Part shown: positions 27,039 through 36,458 of the stretch, piece after piece
Numbering within the stretch: position 1 is the stretch's first letter
Layout of the letters: every line of letters begins with the position of its first letter
NCBI GenBank assembly: GCA_965237405.1
Contig: OZ250139.1
Location: 3,224,001-3,288,000 of the forward strand
Length of the DNA: 64,000 nucleotides
Direction: 5' to 3'
DNA from: CAUZIB01 sp963663925
GTDB taxonomy: Bacteria > Acidobacteriota > Vicinamibacteria > Vicinamibacterales > UBA8438
Position numbers and translations under genes: made by a program
Notes under the pieces: generated by a model
Databases searched by the model: none
What the model saw: only the letters and a program-made list of their open reading frames with translations
Told to the model about the DNA's origin: nothing

Positions 27039-29726
27039 TTAGGACTCGGCCCACAGCGGCACGAGACGAGCCAGTGCCCGCTCCATCAGCGGAGTCTTGG
27101 TCTCGAGATAGCTTTCCGTGGCACCGCCCGGCAACGCCAGGGCGAGGTCATACCACGTCTCTCTGGCGGCCGGGCCAGACAGAGTTTTCCCAGCGACGAA
27201 ATAGGCGGATGCTGCCAAGAGATAAGCTGTCAGCTTTTCAAGTGTTGCCTCCGGCTCATCGAGGGGCAGGATCCGACCGTTCTGTCGAGGATAGAGGAGC
27301 CGCGCTTCAACCGCAGGGCGAGTGCGGATGAGCGCTTTGACCGCGTACGCATACAAGCAGCGTTGGAGTTCGCTGCCGCCTTTGAGTTGAGGCGGTTTCC
27401 TAAGCATGCCGGACTTGTAGTCTGTGACACGTGCACGGTTGCGGTCGCCAGAGAGATCTAGTCGATCGATCGAACCGCCGATCCGAATCTGGGTACCTGG
27501 AATGGCGACGGGCGTGACAGGATCCCACGGTAACGCGAGACGGGCTTCCTCAGTGAGGACCTCGGTTCGCCGGTCACCACCGAATGGAACCTCGGCCCAG
27601 CTGCGTTGGTCGACAAGCGGCTCTTCCCGGTACGCGAGTGCAGCGGTGGCTAATTCCGTCGCCTCGCTGTGCTTGCGGCGCCAGACGACGGGCGGCGGTA
27701 TCGGCCGTGTGTCGTCCCAGCGGGCGACCACCTGGCCGCCCGCGGCCACACTCGCTTGTACGATCTCGTCGAGAGTCGCCGTCGCAAGGCCGCCCGGCCG
27801 CGCACGCTCAAGTCGCGTCACGGCTTCCTCGAGAATCTCGTGGAGCAAATTGCCGAAGGCCAGCAGGTCGAGGGTGAGCGGCTCGTCGGTCTCCGTGGGC
27901 TCCGACCATCCGAAGCCGTAGGTCCAGAGATACCCGAGTGGATCGCGCAGGAGCTTGACCAACGAGGAGGCGGATTGACGCCGATCGAGCGCCCGCAGCA
28001 ACAGTGGATGGTTGGCTCGGATGCGTCCGTCGTGCGCAGTGATCGCCTCGCGGTGCCAGTCGATCCAGGTGGACCGTGCCGACCGCGCGAGTGGTTGGGC
28101 CGCGAACTCGGAATCACGTGCGAAGAGTCGATCTGTCGCATTAGCCGCGTGCGCAGGTGTCCGACTCTGTGCATGGTAGAGTTCCGTCACTCCGCGTGGA
28201 TAGAGCGGCGATGTGCCGTTGATGCGTCCTTCGCTGTCCCGTCGCGCGCGGGAGCAGACGAGGGCTCGGTCGGTCATGTCGCAAATGGTCTGAAAGTCCC
28301 GTCGGTCGGCTTGGTGGACAGGGAGCGGATCGAGACGCGTGGCAGCGATGACATGGTCGGGCAACAACGGATCCTCACTTGCGCGCCGTGGCCAGGACCG
28401 GGACGTGAGGCCCACAAGCCACGTGAAGGGTCGGCTGATGGCCGCCACCACTGATGCCGGGGCCCAGAGTATCGCCGCTTCAGGTTCCAGGCCGTCGTCA
28501 ACCCGGAGACCGCCGAGCGTGACGTCGAGAGCGGCCGGTGGTCCTTCGGCGAGTGCGTTGCGCCAGACAGCCAGCGCCTGTGCCCGCAGGAGACGTTCAC
28601 CGATCTCGTCCGCCGCATGGAGCCCCGTGGCCAAAGTCTCGACGATCTGATCGAGTCGCGCTCGGTGATCGACACCGTCCGAGAAGCTCTCGGACGTAAG
28701 CGCGGCGATCGCCCGGTGCCAACACGCACCATCAAGCAATGGGGCGTCCTCAGGCAGGGCTCGCCACCAATCGCCTGGTAGCGCCGAGAACAGCGGATTC
28801 TGAGAGCGAAGGAGCCCAACGAGACGAATGAGGCGCGTGTGCGAGAAGCCACGGAGCAAGATTTCGGCGAGCGCCGCCGCGAGCTGGCCGCCAGGGGTCG
28901 TCAACGCTGCGCGGCCGTGCGCGAAGTGGATGGGCAGGTTGGCGGCGTCCCCGAGGGCCAAGATGTGGTCGTCCCAGGCTTCGGGCGAGGCAGCGGCGAT
29001 CGCGATCTCGTGGGGCACGGCCCCGTGGGTGAGATGCTGGCGCGCCCATCGGAGCGCTTCTAAGACCTCGTGCTTGGGACTTGCGCACGAGACGGCGCTG
29101 ATGGTCGGTGTCGCCGACGGATGGATCTCTATCCGGACGGCAGTCGAGTGGAGCCAGTCGGGAACGTATCGGGCGTCGGCGATCCAAACGACATCGGTCG
29201 CGTGGACCAGCGCGGACAGCAGCGATCGCCAGACCGCCGACATCTCGGTATGTCCGCGGATTTCAATCCGGCCGAACAGCGCACGTGAATGGCGAACACG
29301 CTCCAACGCGGCCGCAACAAGGTCGCGCGGCCGGCGTTGGCTCACGGGCAGTTGTGTGAGTACTTCTCTTTCGAGAGTGGCGAGGGAACCAAGACGCGCC
29401 GCGGCCATCCCGGTACTTGCGACAGCCATCTCTGCTGTGAGGTCCAGCCCCGCCCGCCAAGCCTGGGCAAGCGTCGCGGCTGCGGCGCGGCGGAAACCCG
29501 GTAGCTCCTTGATCGCGTCCAGATCACCCAGGGGCGTGACGAGCGCCGCCGCCAAGGCGACGTTCAGTGCATCGTCATCAATCGGTTGAAGGAAGCCGCC
29601 GGCTAGACGTGCAGCCAGTTGCTCCATGGTGTACAGCTGGAGGCCCTGTTGCGCATCGATGGCCGCCTGGGTCCGGTGGGTACGCCGAGCATTGCGGTTG
29701 TGGACGATGATCGTGTGGCGCACCAT
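27039..29726 (-). CDS. AddB-like PD-(D/E)XK nuclease subunit
   Basis: 895 aa. The N-terminal region is a degenerate helicase-like fold without a convincing Walker A. The C-terminus has the RecB-family nuclease: LLAFGNLLHEILEEAVTRLE, RIGGSIDRLDL, ARVTDYKSGMLRKPP, and ELQRCLYAYAVKAL. Three of the four cysteines expected of the AddB iron-sulfur cluster are not evident. With the adjacent helicase it would form a RecBCD/AddAB-type complex for recombination and degradation of linear foreign DNA. Confidence 0.8.
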   Translation of the reverse strand: MVRHTIIVHNRNARRTHRTQAAIDAQQGLQLYTMEQLAARLAGGFLQPIDDDALNVALAAALVTPLGDLDAIKELPGFRRAAAATLAQAWRAGLDLTAEMAVASTGMAAARLGSLATLEREVLTQLPVSQRRPRDLVAAALERVRHSRALFGRIEIRGHTEMSAVWRSLLSALVHATDVVWIADARYVPDWLHSTAVRIEIHPSATPTISAVSCASPKHEVLEALRWARQHLTHGAVPHEIAIAAASPEAWDDHILALGDAANLPIHFAHGRAALTTPGGQLAAALAEILLRGFSHTRLIRLVGLLRSQNPLFSALPGDWWRALPEDAPLLDGACWHRAIAALTSESFSDGVDHRARLDQIVETLATGLHAADEIGERLLRAQALAVWRNALAEGPPAALDVTLGGLRVDDGLEPEAAILWAPASVVAAISRPFTWLVGLTSRSWPRRASEDPLLPDHVIAATRLDPLPVHQADRRDFQTICDMTDRALVCSRARRDSEGRINGTSPLYPRGVTELYHAQSRTPAHAANATDRLFARDSEFAAQPLARSARSTWIDWHREAITAHDGRIRANHPLLLRALDRRQSASSLVKLLRDPLGYLWTYGFGWSEPTETDEPLTLDLLAFGNLLHEILEEAVTRLERARPGGLATATLDEIVQASVAAGGQVVARWDDTRPIPPPVVWRRKHSEATELATAALAYREEPLVDQRSWAEVPFGGDRRTEVLTEEARLALPWDPVTPVAIPGTQIRIGGSIDRLDLSGDRNRARVTDYKSGMLRKPPQLKGGSELQRCLYAYAVKALIRTRPAVEARLLYPRQNGRILPLDEPEATLEKLTAYLLAASAYFVAGKTLSGPAARETWYDLALALPGGATESYLETKTPLMERALARLVPLWAES

Positions 29727-29887
29727 TCACCTCACATCCATGACTACCGTGTTCACCCTCAATGGAGTGTAGCGCCCCGGGCGGTGACAGAACCGGTCTT
29801 GCACCAGTTCCGTCTACAATTCTTGAAAGGATCTGCCATGAAGCAGCAGGACGGTCCGCCGCCGCAAGCATACGCGGTGGAGGGTCT

Positions 29888-30360
29888 ATGAATCGGCCCA
29901 TCACCGGCTTCCGCCGTGATGATCACGGCGACTGGACCGCCCTCCTGAGCTGCGGTCATGCACAGCACGTGCGGCACACCCCACCGTTCACGAACCGACC
30001 CTGGGTGACCACACCGCCTCCGGCCGGGACAGTCGCCTGGGAGAGCCACTGCCCTGTGTGCGCTGTGATCGGTTCGAGCTACCGGAGCGCATCGTCGCGT
30101 ATCAGCACACGCCGGTGTTCACGGAGCGTTCCATCCCTGCGAGCCTCCGCACGAAGCACGTAACCGGTGCCGGCGTCTGGGCCAGAATTACCGTCACCGA
30201 GGGCACGCTCCGGTACCACGTCGATGCGCTGGGCATCGAGATTGACCTCGCACCGGACCGGCCCGGCATCGTCGTGCCGGAGCTCGCGCACAGCGTGCAG
30301 CCCATCGGAGCGGTGCGATTCTCCGTCGAGTTTCTTCGCGCATCTGACGGCGGGCCCTGA
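29888..30360 (+). pseudogene. DUF3565-DUF1971 fusion protein, frameshifted
   Basis: ATG 29888 gives MNRPITGFRRDDHGDWTALL and SCGHAQHVRHTPPF with WVTTPP (DUF3565, a Cys/His-rich domain). Near 30023 the frame changes and continues PCVRCDRFELPERIVAYQHT, VTEGTLRYHVDALGIEI and PIGAVRFSVEFLR, which is DUF1971, a cupin-like domain seen with tellurite-resistance proteins. A 17-codon frame (29839-29890) overlaps the start as ATGA and is preceded by GAAAGGA, so it may be a leader peptide. Confidence 0.7.
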
Positions 30361-30420
30361 CAGGCACGCCCCTGCGGCTGTGACTCGACAACGGCCCGAG
30401 GGGACTGAGGCCCCGATGTG

Positions 30421-30456
30421 GCAAGACACGCGTTCAGGCCGCCTGGGTGACGGCTT
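30421..30456. repeat. IS110 right-end remnant
   Basis: The sequence from AAGACACGCGTT to GCCTGGGTGACGGCTT repeats the end of the IS110 element at about 21890-21925 with a few changes. No transposase frame is attached. Confidence 0.65.
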
Positions 30457-30529
30457 CGATGCCGGACTCGTATAATTTAAGTGGCTGGCGTCACTGGTCA
30501 GGCCCACGCATCCAGGGAGTCATCGAGCA

Positions 30530-31225
30530 ATGTTCTTCTTCGATCCGACGTATTTGCTGTTCATCCTGCCGGGAGTGGGGCTGTCGCTCTGGGCGAGCTT
30601 CCGCACCAAGTCGGCCTTCCGCACCTACTCGAAGGTGCCGTGCGCGCGCCAGCTCACGGGCGCCCAGGCCGCCCGCCTGATGCTCGACCGCGCTGGGCTG
30701 CGCCACGTGGGCATCGGCCGGTCACACGGCCTGCTCTCGGACCATTACAACCCGGCGACACGCCGCTTGGCTCTGTCGAAAGACGTGCACGATGCCACCT
30801 CGATTGCAGCAATTGGCGTGGCGACGCACGAGGCGGGCCACGCCATTCAGCATGCAACCCACTACGCCCCGCTCTGGCTGCGGAGCACCCTCGTGCCCAC
30901 GGCCAACATCGGCTCGTCGATCGGCTACGTCGTGATGATGATTGGGCTGTTCATGGCGTCGCAGTCGCTGGTGGGCATCGGCGCGCTCCTGTTCTCCGCG
31001 GTTCTCCTCTTCCAGGTCGTGACGCTCCCCGTGGAGTTTGATGCCACGGCCCGCGCCAAGAAACTCGTGGTGGCGTACGGGATTATCAGTGAGCGCGAGC
31101 GGGAGGGCATGGACCGCGTGTTGAACGCCGCCGCGCTCACCTACGTGGCCGCTGTGGTCAGTACGCTCCTGACCCTGCTCTACTTTTTGATGCGGGCTGG
31201 CTTCCTGGGGGGCCGGGACGATTAG
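30530..31225 (+). CDS. yugP: YugP-type membrane zinc metallopeptidase
   Basis: 231 aa. The N-terminal membrane anchor is YLLFILPGVGLSLWASF. The zinc site is ATHEAGHAIQHA near residue 102. Two hydrophobic helices follow, then VEFDATARAKKLV with the third ligand region, and a C-terminal membrane helix TYVAAVVSTLLTLLYFLM. This matches PF04298 (neutral zinc metallopeptidase) along its full length. Members are membrane-bound and the substrate is not established. The gene is intact and stands alone. Confidence 0.9.
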   Translation: MFFFDPTYLLFILPGVGLSLWASFRTKSAFRTYSKVPCARQLTGAQAARLMLDRAGLRHVGIGRSHGLLSDHYNPATRRLALSKDVHDATSIAAIGVATHEAGHAIQHATHYAPLWLRSTLVPTANIGSSIGYVVMMIGLFMASQSLVGIGALLFSAVLLFQVVTLPVEFDATARAKKLVVAYGIISEREREGMDRVLNAAALTYVAAVVSTLLTLLYFLMRAGFLGGRDD

Positions 31226-31314
31226 GACGTGTTTCACGATACGGTGGTGATTACGTACCCGCTGTTGAAGCGTTGCATGTGAGCGTCCATGATCTATCGA
31301 CCGACGATCCACGG

Positions 31315-31989
31315 ATGAGCCACGTCGTCCGCAAGCATCTGCGCCTTGAAATAGATGCGTACGATGCGGCCATCCGCACGTTCATCCCAGGCTACGAAGA
31401 GGCCTTGACCAGAGCCGCGAGCGAAATCGCCGGTGTCCGTCCAACCCTGGTGCTGGACCTCGGCACGGGAACGGGTGCCTTAGCCGAAGCGCTGCTGGCA
31501 CATGACCGCGTCGAGGCCGTTGAAGCCCTCGACATTGATCCAGAGATGCTGGCCCAGGCGCGCCTCCGGCTCACACGATTTGGAACCCGCGCGCGGGTCC
31601 GCCGCGGGTCATTCGAGGCGCCGCTCCCTCGGTGTGACGCCGTGGCCACGTCCCTAGCCCTGCACCACGTGCCTACCATGGCCCGCAAACGCCGGCTCTA
31701 TGCACGCATTTACCGGGCGCTCCGCCCCGGCGGCGTCTTCGTTAACGCCGACGTGGCCATCAGTGCGCATCCGGTGGCGCGCGAGGAGACGTACCGTCGA
31801 TGGGTCACCCATCTGGGGTCGTGCGGTATTGATAAACAGCGAGCCTATGCACACTTCGACACATGGGCGACGGAGGACACCTACTTTCCAGTCGACGACG
31901 AACTCGCGGCGATGCGCGACGCCACATTCCAGGCGGAATGTATCTGGCAGGATCCCCCACACACGCTCTTGGTTGGACGCAAGACCTGA
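31315..31989 (+). CDS. Class I SAM-dependent methyltransferase
   Basis: 224 aa from ATG 31315; upstream TTG or GTG codons in frame could add up to 14 residues. Motif I is LVLDLGTGTGALAEALL, the acidic residue after strand 2 is EALDIDPEML, and a motif IV-like CDAVATSLALHHVPT and LRPGGVFVNADVAI follow. It belongs to the Methyltransf_25/UbiE-like small-molecule group. The substrate cannot be inferred from the neighbours. Confidence 0.8.
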   Translation: MSHVVRKHLRLEIDAYDAAIRTFIPGYEEALTRAASEIAGVRPTLVLDLGTGTGALAEALLAHDRVEAVEALDIDPEMLAQARLRLTRFGTRARVRRGSFEAPLPRCDAVATSLALHHVPTMARKRRLYARIYRALRPGGVFVNADVAISAHPVAREETYRRWVTHLGSCGIDKQRAYAHFDTWATEDTYFPVDDELAAMRDATFQAECIWQDPPHTLLVGRKT

Positions 31990-31998
31990 GGCCCGGTC

Positions 31999-32029
31999 TA
32001 CGGGCATTGCAATGCCTCACCGTATGGCG
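31999..32029. repeat. 31-bp motif with palindrome, copy 1
   Basis: TACGGGCATTGCAATGCC with a perfect palindrome GGCATTGCAATGCC, then CCGTATGGCG. Nearly identical to 45026-45056, same orientation. It may be an element end or a regulatory site. Confidence 0.6.
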
Positions 32030-32070
32030 TCCGTCCCGCGGTGGGTGCGTCACGGCCCACGGCCGCCCGC

Positions 32071-33141
32071 GGCGTTGTTGCACGAATCGTCACGGGCCCG
32101 CACGATGCCACCCGACAGGATCCTCACCTGCCGATGCGATATGACACGGGTCGGCCGAGGGCGGTCATCCGATTCAGGATCTCACAGCCGAGGACGGCCT
32201 CACTCCCCTGCCCAGCTGGACTCCGGGCGAAGACCATCGCCGATGATGGACGTGTCGCGGAAGCACGTGTTCTCCACCCGGGGCTGGCGATGGTACCCTG
32301 ACGCCTTCTTCCAACGACGCCGTCCGAGTGTCTTCACCAACATTATCGTCCGATCCCGCGCGGGCGACCGCGGGCCGTGGCCAGAGACGTTCGCCGTCCT
32401 GGCCGGTGGGATGACGACTGTCGCACCCCGCGCCCGCGAGGCTTCGTAGACGGCGACCGTGTCATAGGCGGCATGTGCACGAGAGGACCCTCGACCGCGA
32501 TGAGTAGATCGAGGGCAGTGGTAGCATCATCACCCGTCGCCTCGGTCAGCGTGTGGACGAGGATCGCGCCTGACTGATCGACGCCAAGGTGGAGCTTCCG
32601 CCAGCCACGCCGGCCACGGCCACCGTGTTTCGCGGCCACCCACTCACCTGGCCCGACGATGGACAGACCCGTGCTGTCGAGCACGAGATGGAGGCCCTCG
32701 CCGGGCGGGACCAGTCGCAAACGGCGCCTCAAATGCTGACTGCGCCGGGAGAGCGTCGTATCGTCGGGGGCGGAGAGGTCGAGGCGCATCATCCCGAACA
32801 GGGCGTGCAGGAACCCTTCGGCCTGGCGCAGCGGGAGATGGGAAAGGAGCCGCAGGGTCAGGGCGGTCTCGATGGCGAGATCCGAGTACCGCCGCTGCCC
32901 GCCCCGCCGGCCGCTCCGGCGGGGTGTCCAGGCGGCGATCGCCTCCGAGGACACCCACACCGTCACATCGCCACGTCGAACGAGGGCCCGGTTGTAGGCC
33001 GGCCAGTTCGCCACGCGATATTTCGTCTTGTATGTGGGATGGACCTTCGACTTCATCCCTAGTAGTGTGGCTCCTGCGGTGGGTCCCGAGAAGTGCGGGC
33101 CACACCGCCCCACCCGCAGATGGTCTTCATGCAACAACGCC
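32071..33141 (-). mobile_element. IS5-family element, copy 1
   Basis: Bounded by inverted termini GGCGTTGTTGCA (32071) and TGCAACAACGCC (ending 33141). It contains the frameshifted transposase 32124-33056. Related copies lie at 47589, 48113, 53222 and 55961. Confidence 0.85.
32124..33056 (-). pseudogene. IS5-family transposase, frameshifted
   Basis: ATG 33056 starts MKSKVHPTYKTKYRVANWPA. DDE features are LVLDSTGLSIVGPGEW with the first Asp and, in the frame used after about 32480, the region ending YHQQSR/VENxFFR-type sequence with the Glu. The second Asp region (ITADAAYDTVAVYETA in copy 47642) is damaged here (HMPPMTRSPSTKPRG). The stop of the restored frame is 32126-32124 (LGRPVSYRIGR). 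Probably inactive. Confidence 0.8.
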
Positions 33142-33344
33142 GCGGAAGAGCCACCCAGGTCGAGCCTGCTCGAAACGGATTCAAGCGCGCCTCCGTCTCC
33201 GCAGCGAGGGCATCGCGTCTAGGCTTGATCCAGTTTTGTCAACATGGTTTGGAAGGCGAACACGGCACTCGAGCCAGGGCATGTCGAGCCGAGTGGATCG
33301 TGACAGCCGCTGGCGACCGATAACCTGTGAGGGTCGGTGACGAT

Positions 33345-34619
33345 ATGAAAGATAGACAGTTCGTGACCCCGGTACTCGTGCGAGACGGCGAGGCGACCCC
33401 GCTTCGTCGAGTTCCATTCGATGAGCGAACGTTCGATGAACGCGCACTTCAGGACTTGCTGTTCGCACACCCCGCGTTGATCCCAGTCGGAGACATCGAG
33501 CCGCTCTTCGCTGGTCTTCGCCCTCTCGCACGCGAGTTGCCGGTCGGGGGTGGATTTCTCGATCTGATCTTCATGAACGGCGAGGGGTACCTCACGCTCG
33601 TTGAAACGAAGCTCTGGCGGAATCCCGAGGCGCGCCGTACCGTCGTCGCGCAGATCATCGATTACGCCTCGCACCTCTCAACGTGGACCTACGATGCGCT
33701 GCGACAGGCCGTGCTGTCATGCCGACACAACGACGCCGGGACGTCCTCCGACCCGCTGGTCGATCTTGCGAGCGATGGTGACGACGACGTGGATGAGCGA
33801 GAGTTTGTCGACCGCATGAATCGAAACTTGCGGCTCGGCCGTTTTGTCTTGCTGATCGTTGGTGACGGCATCCACGAAGGCGTTGAGCAGATGGCAGACT
33901 TCCTCAACCAGACACCCCAACTTCAATTCACCCTGGGCTTGGTTGAGATGGGGCTCTACGCCCTCGATGACAAGGCCCACCCGGCAGATTTCTTCGTGCA
34001 ACCGAGGATTGTTGCGCGGACGCGCGAGGTGACGCGCGCGGTCGTCGAGATTAAAACGACGGTGCAACCGGACGCGATCCACGTCTCAGTACCTCCCACG
34101 CCGACCAAAGCACCGGGCGAGCGACGACCGATCACGGAGAGCGCTTTCCTCGATCAGCTGTCAGAATCAAGCTCGCCGGAGGTCGTCAGGTTCGCACAGT
34201 GGGTGCTCGAGCAAGCCCCCGCACACGACCTAACGATCACGTGGGGTGAAGGGGGTCCACTGCTGAGATACGAAGACGAGACCGGCCATCGCTTCACGTT
34301 TGGGAAGCTCAGCCGAGGGGGGACCCTCGGGGACACGCACTGGCTGGGTGGAGCGTGTCAACGCTGCGGGATCGACGCGTCCATCTATCAGAACTACCTG
34401 GACCAAGTCGCTGCCCTGATTCCGGGCGCGACCCGTCGCAGGGTCCGCACACCGAAGGGCACGGAACGGGAATATGTGGCGATGAGCGATAACCCGAAAA
34501 AGGGTGGTCCGCCACTTGCCACGTTGGTCACACACGGTCCGGAATGGTTCGAGATCATCGACGCCACGGTCCGGAAAATCCGTGAGGCTCTTGAGAACCG
34601 GGACGATAGAGCTGAATGA
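33345..34619 (+). CDS. PD-(D/E)XK-like protein of unknown role
   Basis: 424 aa from ATG 33345; GTG 33327 would add six residues. Residues about 30-120 resemble a NucS/DUF91-like nuclease: ALQDLLFAHPALIPVGDIEP, then GGGFLDLIFMNGEGYLTLVE followed by TKLW. This gives the D...ExK pattern, then AQIIDYASHLSTW. The C-terminal half (FTFGKLSRGGTLGDTHW, GIDASIYQNYLDQVA) is unrecognised. Both flanks are mobile elements, which suits an accessory gene such as a defence nuclease, but no partner gene is present. Nuclease activity is inferred from motif pattern only. Confidence 0.6.
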   Translation: MKDRQFVTPVLVRDGEATPLRRVPFDERTFDERALQDLLFAHPALIPVGDIEPLFAGLRPLARELPVGGGFLDLIFMNGEGYLTLVETKLWRNPEARRTVVAQIIDYASHLSTWTYDALRQAVLSCRHNDAGTSSDPLVDLASDGDDDVDEREFVDRMNRNLRLGRFVLLIVGDGIHEGVEQMADFLNQTPQLQFTLGLVEMGLYALDDKAHPADFFVQPRIVARTREVTRAVVEIKTTVQPDAIHVSVPPTPTKAPGERRPITESAFLDQLSESSSPEVVRFAQWVLEQAPAHDLTITWGEGGPLLRYEDETGHRFTFGKLSRGGTLGDTHWLGGACQRCGIDASIYQNYLDQVAALIPGATRRRVRTPKGTEREYVAMSDNPKKGGPPLATLVTHGPEWFEIIDATVRKIREALENRDDRAE

Positions 34620-34689
34620 CTGGCCAATATGCCAGCTGAACACCCCGTCGACCTTTCGGCCAGAAGCGTCATCTGAGCCGCAACTGGCG

Positions 34690-35000
34690 GGCGGAGTCAC
34701 CCGTGGGTCCGGAGCGAAGCAAACAGGCCAAGCAGGGGCGGTTGTGGCTGACGGACGGGTCCTGCGTCCGCCGCCGCCCGGCGTACCGCCATCACGTCTG
34801 GGCCTATGCCTTTCTGACGGCGCGCACGCAGGACGGCCGGGTGCTGAAGATCTTGATCGAACGGTGGCGACGCGAGTACAACCCGGTGCGGCCACACAGT
34901 GCGTTGGACTATCGCCCCCCCCCCGGCTCCGGAGGCCATCCGCCCCCCGTCCGTGAGTGGCCTGTTCATGCGTCCAACTCTCTCATAAAAACTAGCTCAA
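34690..35000 (+). pseudogene. IS3-family OrfB remnant with internal deletion
   Basis: DGSCVRRRPAYRHHVWAYAF and LTARTQDGRVLK (start of the DDE domain) join directly to LIERWRREYNPVRPHSALDY (C-terminal end). The core in between is deleted. A run of ten C follows in the RPPAPEA-type tail. Confidence 0.75.
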
Positions 35001-35021
35001 CCCTGGGGGGCAGATCACCCC

Positions 35022-36185
35022 GTAAGGTGCGTTTAATCGGCCGACCGCTCATGCGGCCTCCCGGTGGTAGAAATTGAGCCATCCGCCCAGACGCTCCCGC
35101 CGCTGCACGTCGGCGGCCAGGCTCACCGGCGGTGGCGGTCGTTGCAGGAGCTGGTTGTCGAGTCTCTGGTGGTTTCGCTCGCGATGGTCGTGGTCGACGT
35201 ACTCGCCCACGAGGAGACGCAGGTGCCCTTCGCCGAGGGGGACGACGCGACTGAGACACTCCTCTTGAATAGAGCGGACGAACCGCTCGGCATACGCGTT
35301 GAGATTGGGACTCTTCGGCGGGAGACGGATCGGCTGGACACCCCCGCCCTCCAGGATCTCGCCAATCCCCCGCGTGGAGAGCGGGTCGCGGGCGTGAATC
35401 AGAGAGCGGGCGCGGCGCACGCAGCCATCGACCGGGTCCGTCACATTGCGGGCCCTCTGCTCCATCCACGTGCCGTACGGCTGCGGATGGATCCCGGCGA
35501 TGGGCACGCGGCGGGACTGCAGCGCGATCACGAAGAAGACCAGGTACCGCTGGAGCCCGGCCAGCGTGAGCACCTCGACGGTGAACAGATCGCAGGCCGT
35601 GCGGCCCTCCCAGGGCGCCTGCAGGAACGGCTTCCCGGGCATGCGCCGGCTCCGCTCGGGAGCCGGGTCGATCCCGTGGTCGTGCAGGATCCGCTTCACC
35701 GGGGTCCGAGCGATCTCGTGGCCGAGGTGCGAGAGCGCCCCGCGGATCCGTGTGTCCCCCCACTGGGGATGCTCGACCGCCATCCGGACCACGAGCGCGG
35801 CCACGTCACGGCGCGTCATCGGCCGGCCGCGACCGCGGCGGGCGCTGCCGTCGGATGTCTGGGCGATCAATCTCCGGTACCAGCGAAGAATCGTGTCAGG
35901 CGTGACGATGCCGGCGACCTGCATCAAGACGCGCCGGCCGAGTTGCTGGCCGCGCACGGCGCGTCGACGGCGTTGGGCATCGGTCCGGCGAAGCGGCCGA
36001 GGGCCCAGGTGCTCCCGGAGGACCCGATGCTCCTCCCGAAGATACGCGATCAGATCGTCTTGGTGGCAGTTCACCCAGCCAGCGAACGTGAGAACGAGAA
36101 ACTGGAGCGCAGGCGGCATGGCCTGAGATGACTTGGAAGACTCGACCAGCACTGACCGGACCTCGGCCCATTAAACGCACCTTAC
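35022..36185 (-). mobile_element. Integrase-core insertion sequence, copy 1
   Basis: 1164 bp with inverted termini GTAAGGTGCGTTTAAT and ATTAAACGCACCTTAC. It carries one transposase gene and is nearly identical to copy 2 at 41555-42717. The high identity indicates recent movement. Confidence 0.9.
35049..36119 (-). CDS. Integrase-core (rve) DDE transposase
   Basis: 356 aa from ATG 36119, the start shared with the second copy. The N-terminal HTH region (PDTILRWYRRLIAQ) precedes an HTH_21-like stretch, PQWGDTRIRGALSHLGHEIA. The rve domain has RTACDLFTVEVLTLAGLQRY with the first Asp, LIHARDPLSTRGIGEIL with the second, and NLNAYAERFVRSIQEECLSR with the Glu. It resembles IS3/IS481-type OrfB proteins made as a single chain. 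The frame is intact and the copy is possibly active. Confidence 0.85.
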   Translation of the reverse strand: MPPALQFLVLTFAGWVNCHQDDLIAYLREEHRVLREHLGPRPLRRTDAQRRRRAVRGQQLGRRVLMQVAGIVTPDTILRWYRRLIAQTSDGSARRGRGRPMTRRDVAALVVRMAVEHPQWGDTRIRGALSHLGHEIARTPVKRILHDHGIDPAPERSRRMPGKPFLQAPWEGRTACDLFTVEVLTLAGLQRYLVFFVIALQSRRVPIAGIHPQPYGTWMEQRARNVTDPVDGCVRRARSLIHARDPLSTRGIGEILEGGGVQPIRLPPKSPNLNAYAERFVRSIQEECLSRVVPLGEGHLRLLVGEYVDHDHRERNHQRLDNQLLQRPPPPVSLAADVQRRERLGGWLNFYHREAA

Positions 36186-36316
36186 GCCATCCGTCCATGC
36201 ACTCCCAAGGCGCGTTCGGCGCACGGTCATGGCACAGGCGTTCGACGTCTGCAAGACATAGAATCAGACACGGGATACGACACACGGCGGCGCGCGCCGG
36301 ACGGCGTCCTTCCCCG

Positions 36317-36344
36317 TGTGTCGCAAACGGCCGTTTGCGACACA
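36317..36344. repeat. 28-bp perfect palindrome
   Basis: Half-site TGTGTCGCAAACGG followed at once by its exact reverse complement. It lies in the 273-bp gap between an insertion sequence and the 3' end of the gltS-like gene, where no gene is seen. It could be a terminator without a U-tract, a recombination site or an operator. Confidence 0.85.
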
Positions 36345-36458
36345 TGCTGATCGGATAGGCCCGCGTCTCAAAGGCGGACGGCCTCATTCGTATCGTCGGG
36401 CAGGTGGTTGAACGGGAACTGCGGCCCCAGGATCGATCGGAGTGCAGGCGGGACGCGA

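Noticed and set aside
35064..36131. 355-codon frame opposite the integrase-core transposase (and its twin at 41596-42687)
   Set aside because: It is the exact antisense of a transposase with intact DDE motifs, and conserved only because the element is duplicated.
36317..36344. Palindrome as the gltS terminator
   Set aside because: No U-tract on either strand and it lies more than 110 nt past the stop, so I list it as an unexplained palindrome instead.
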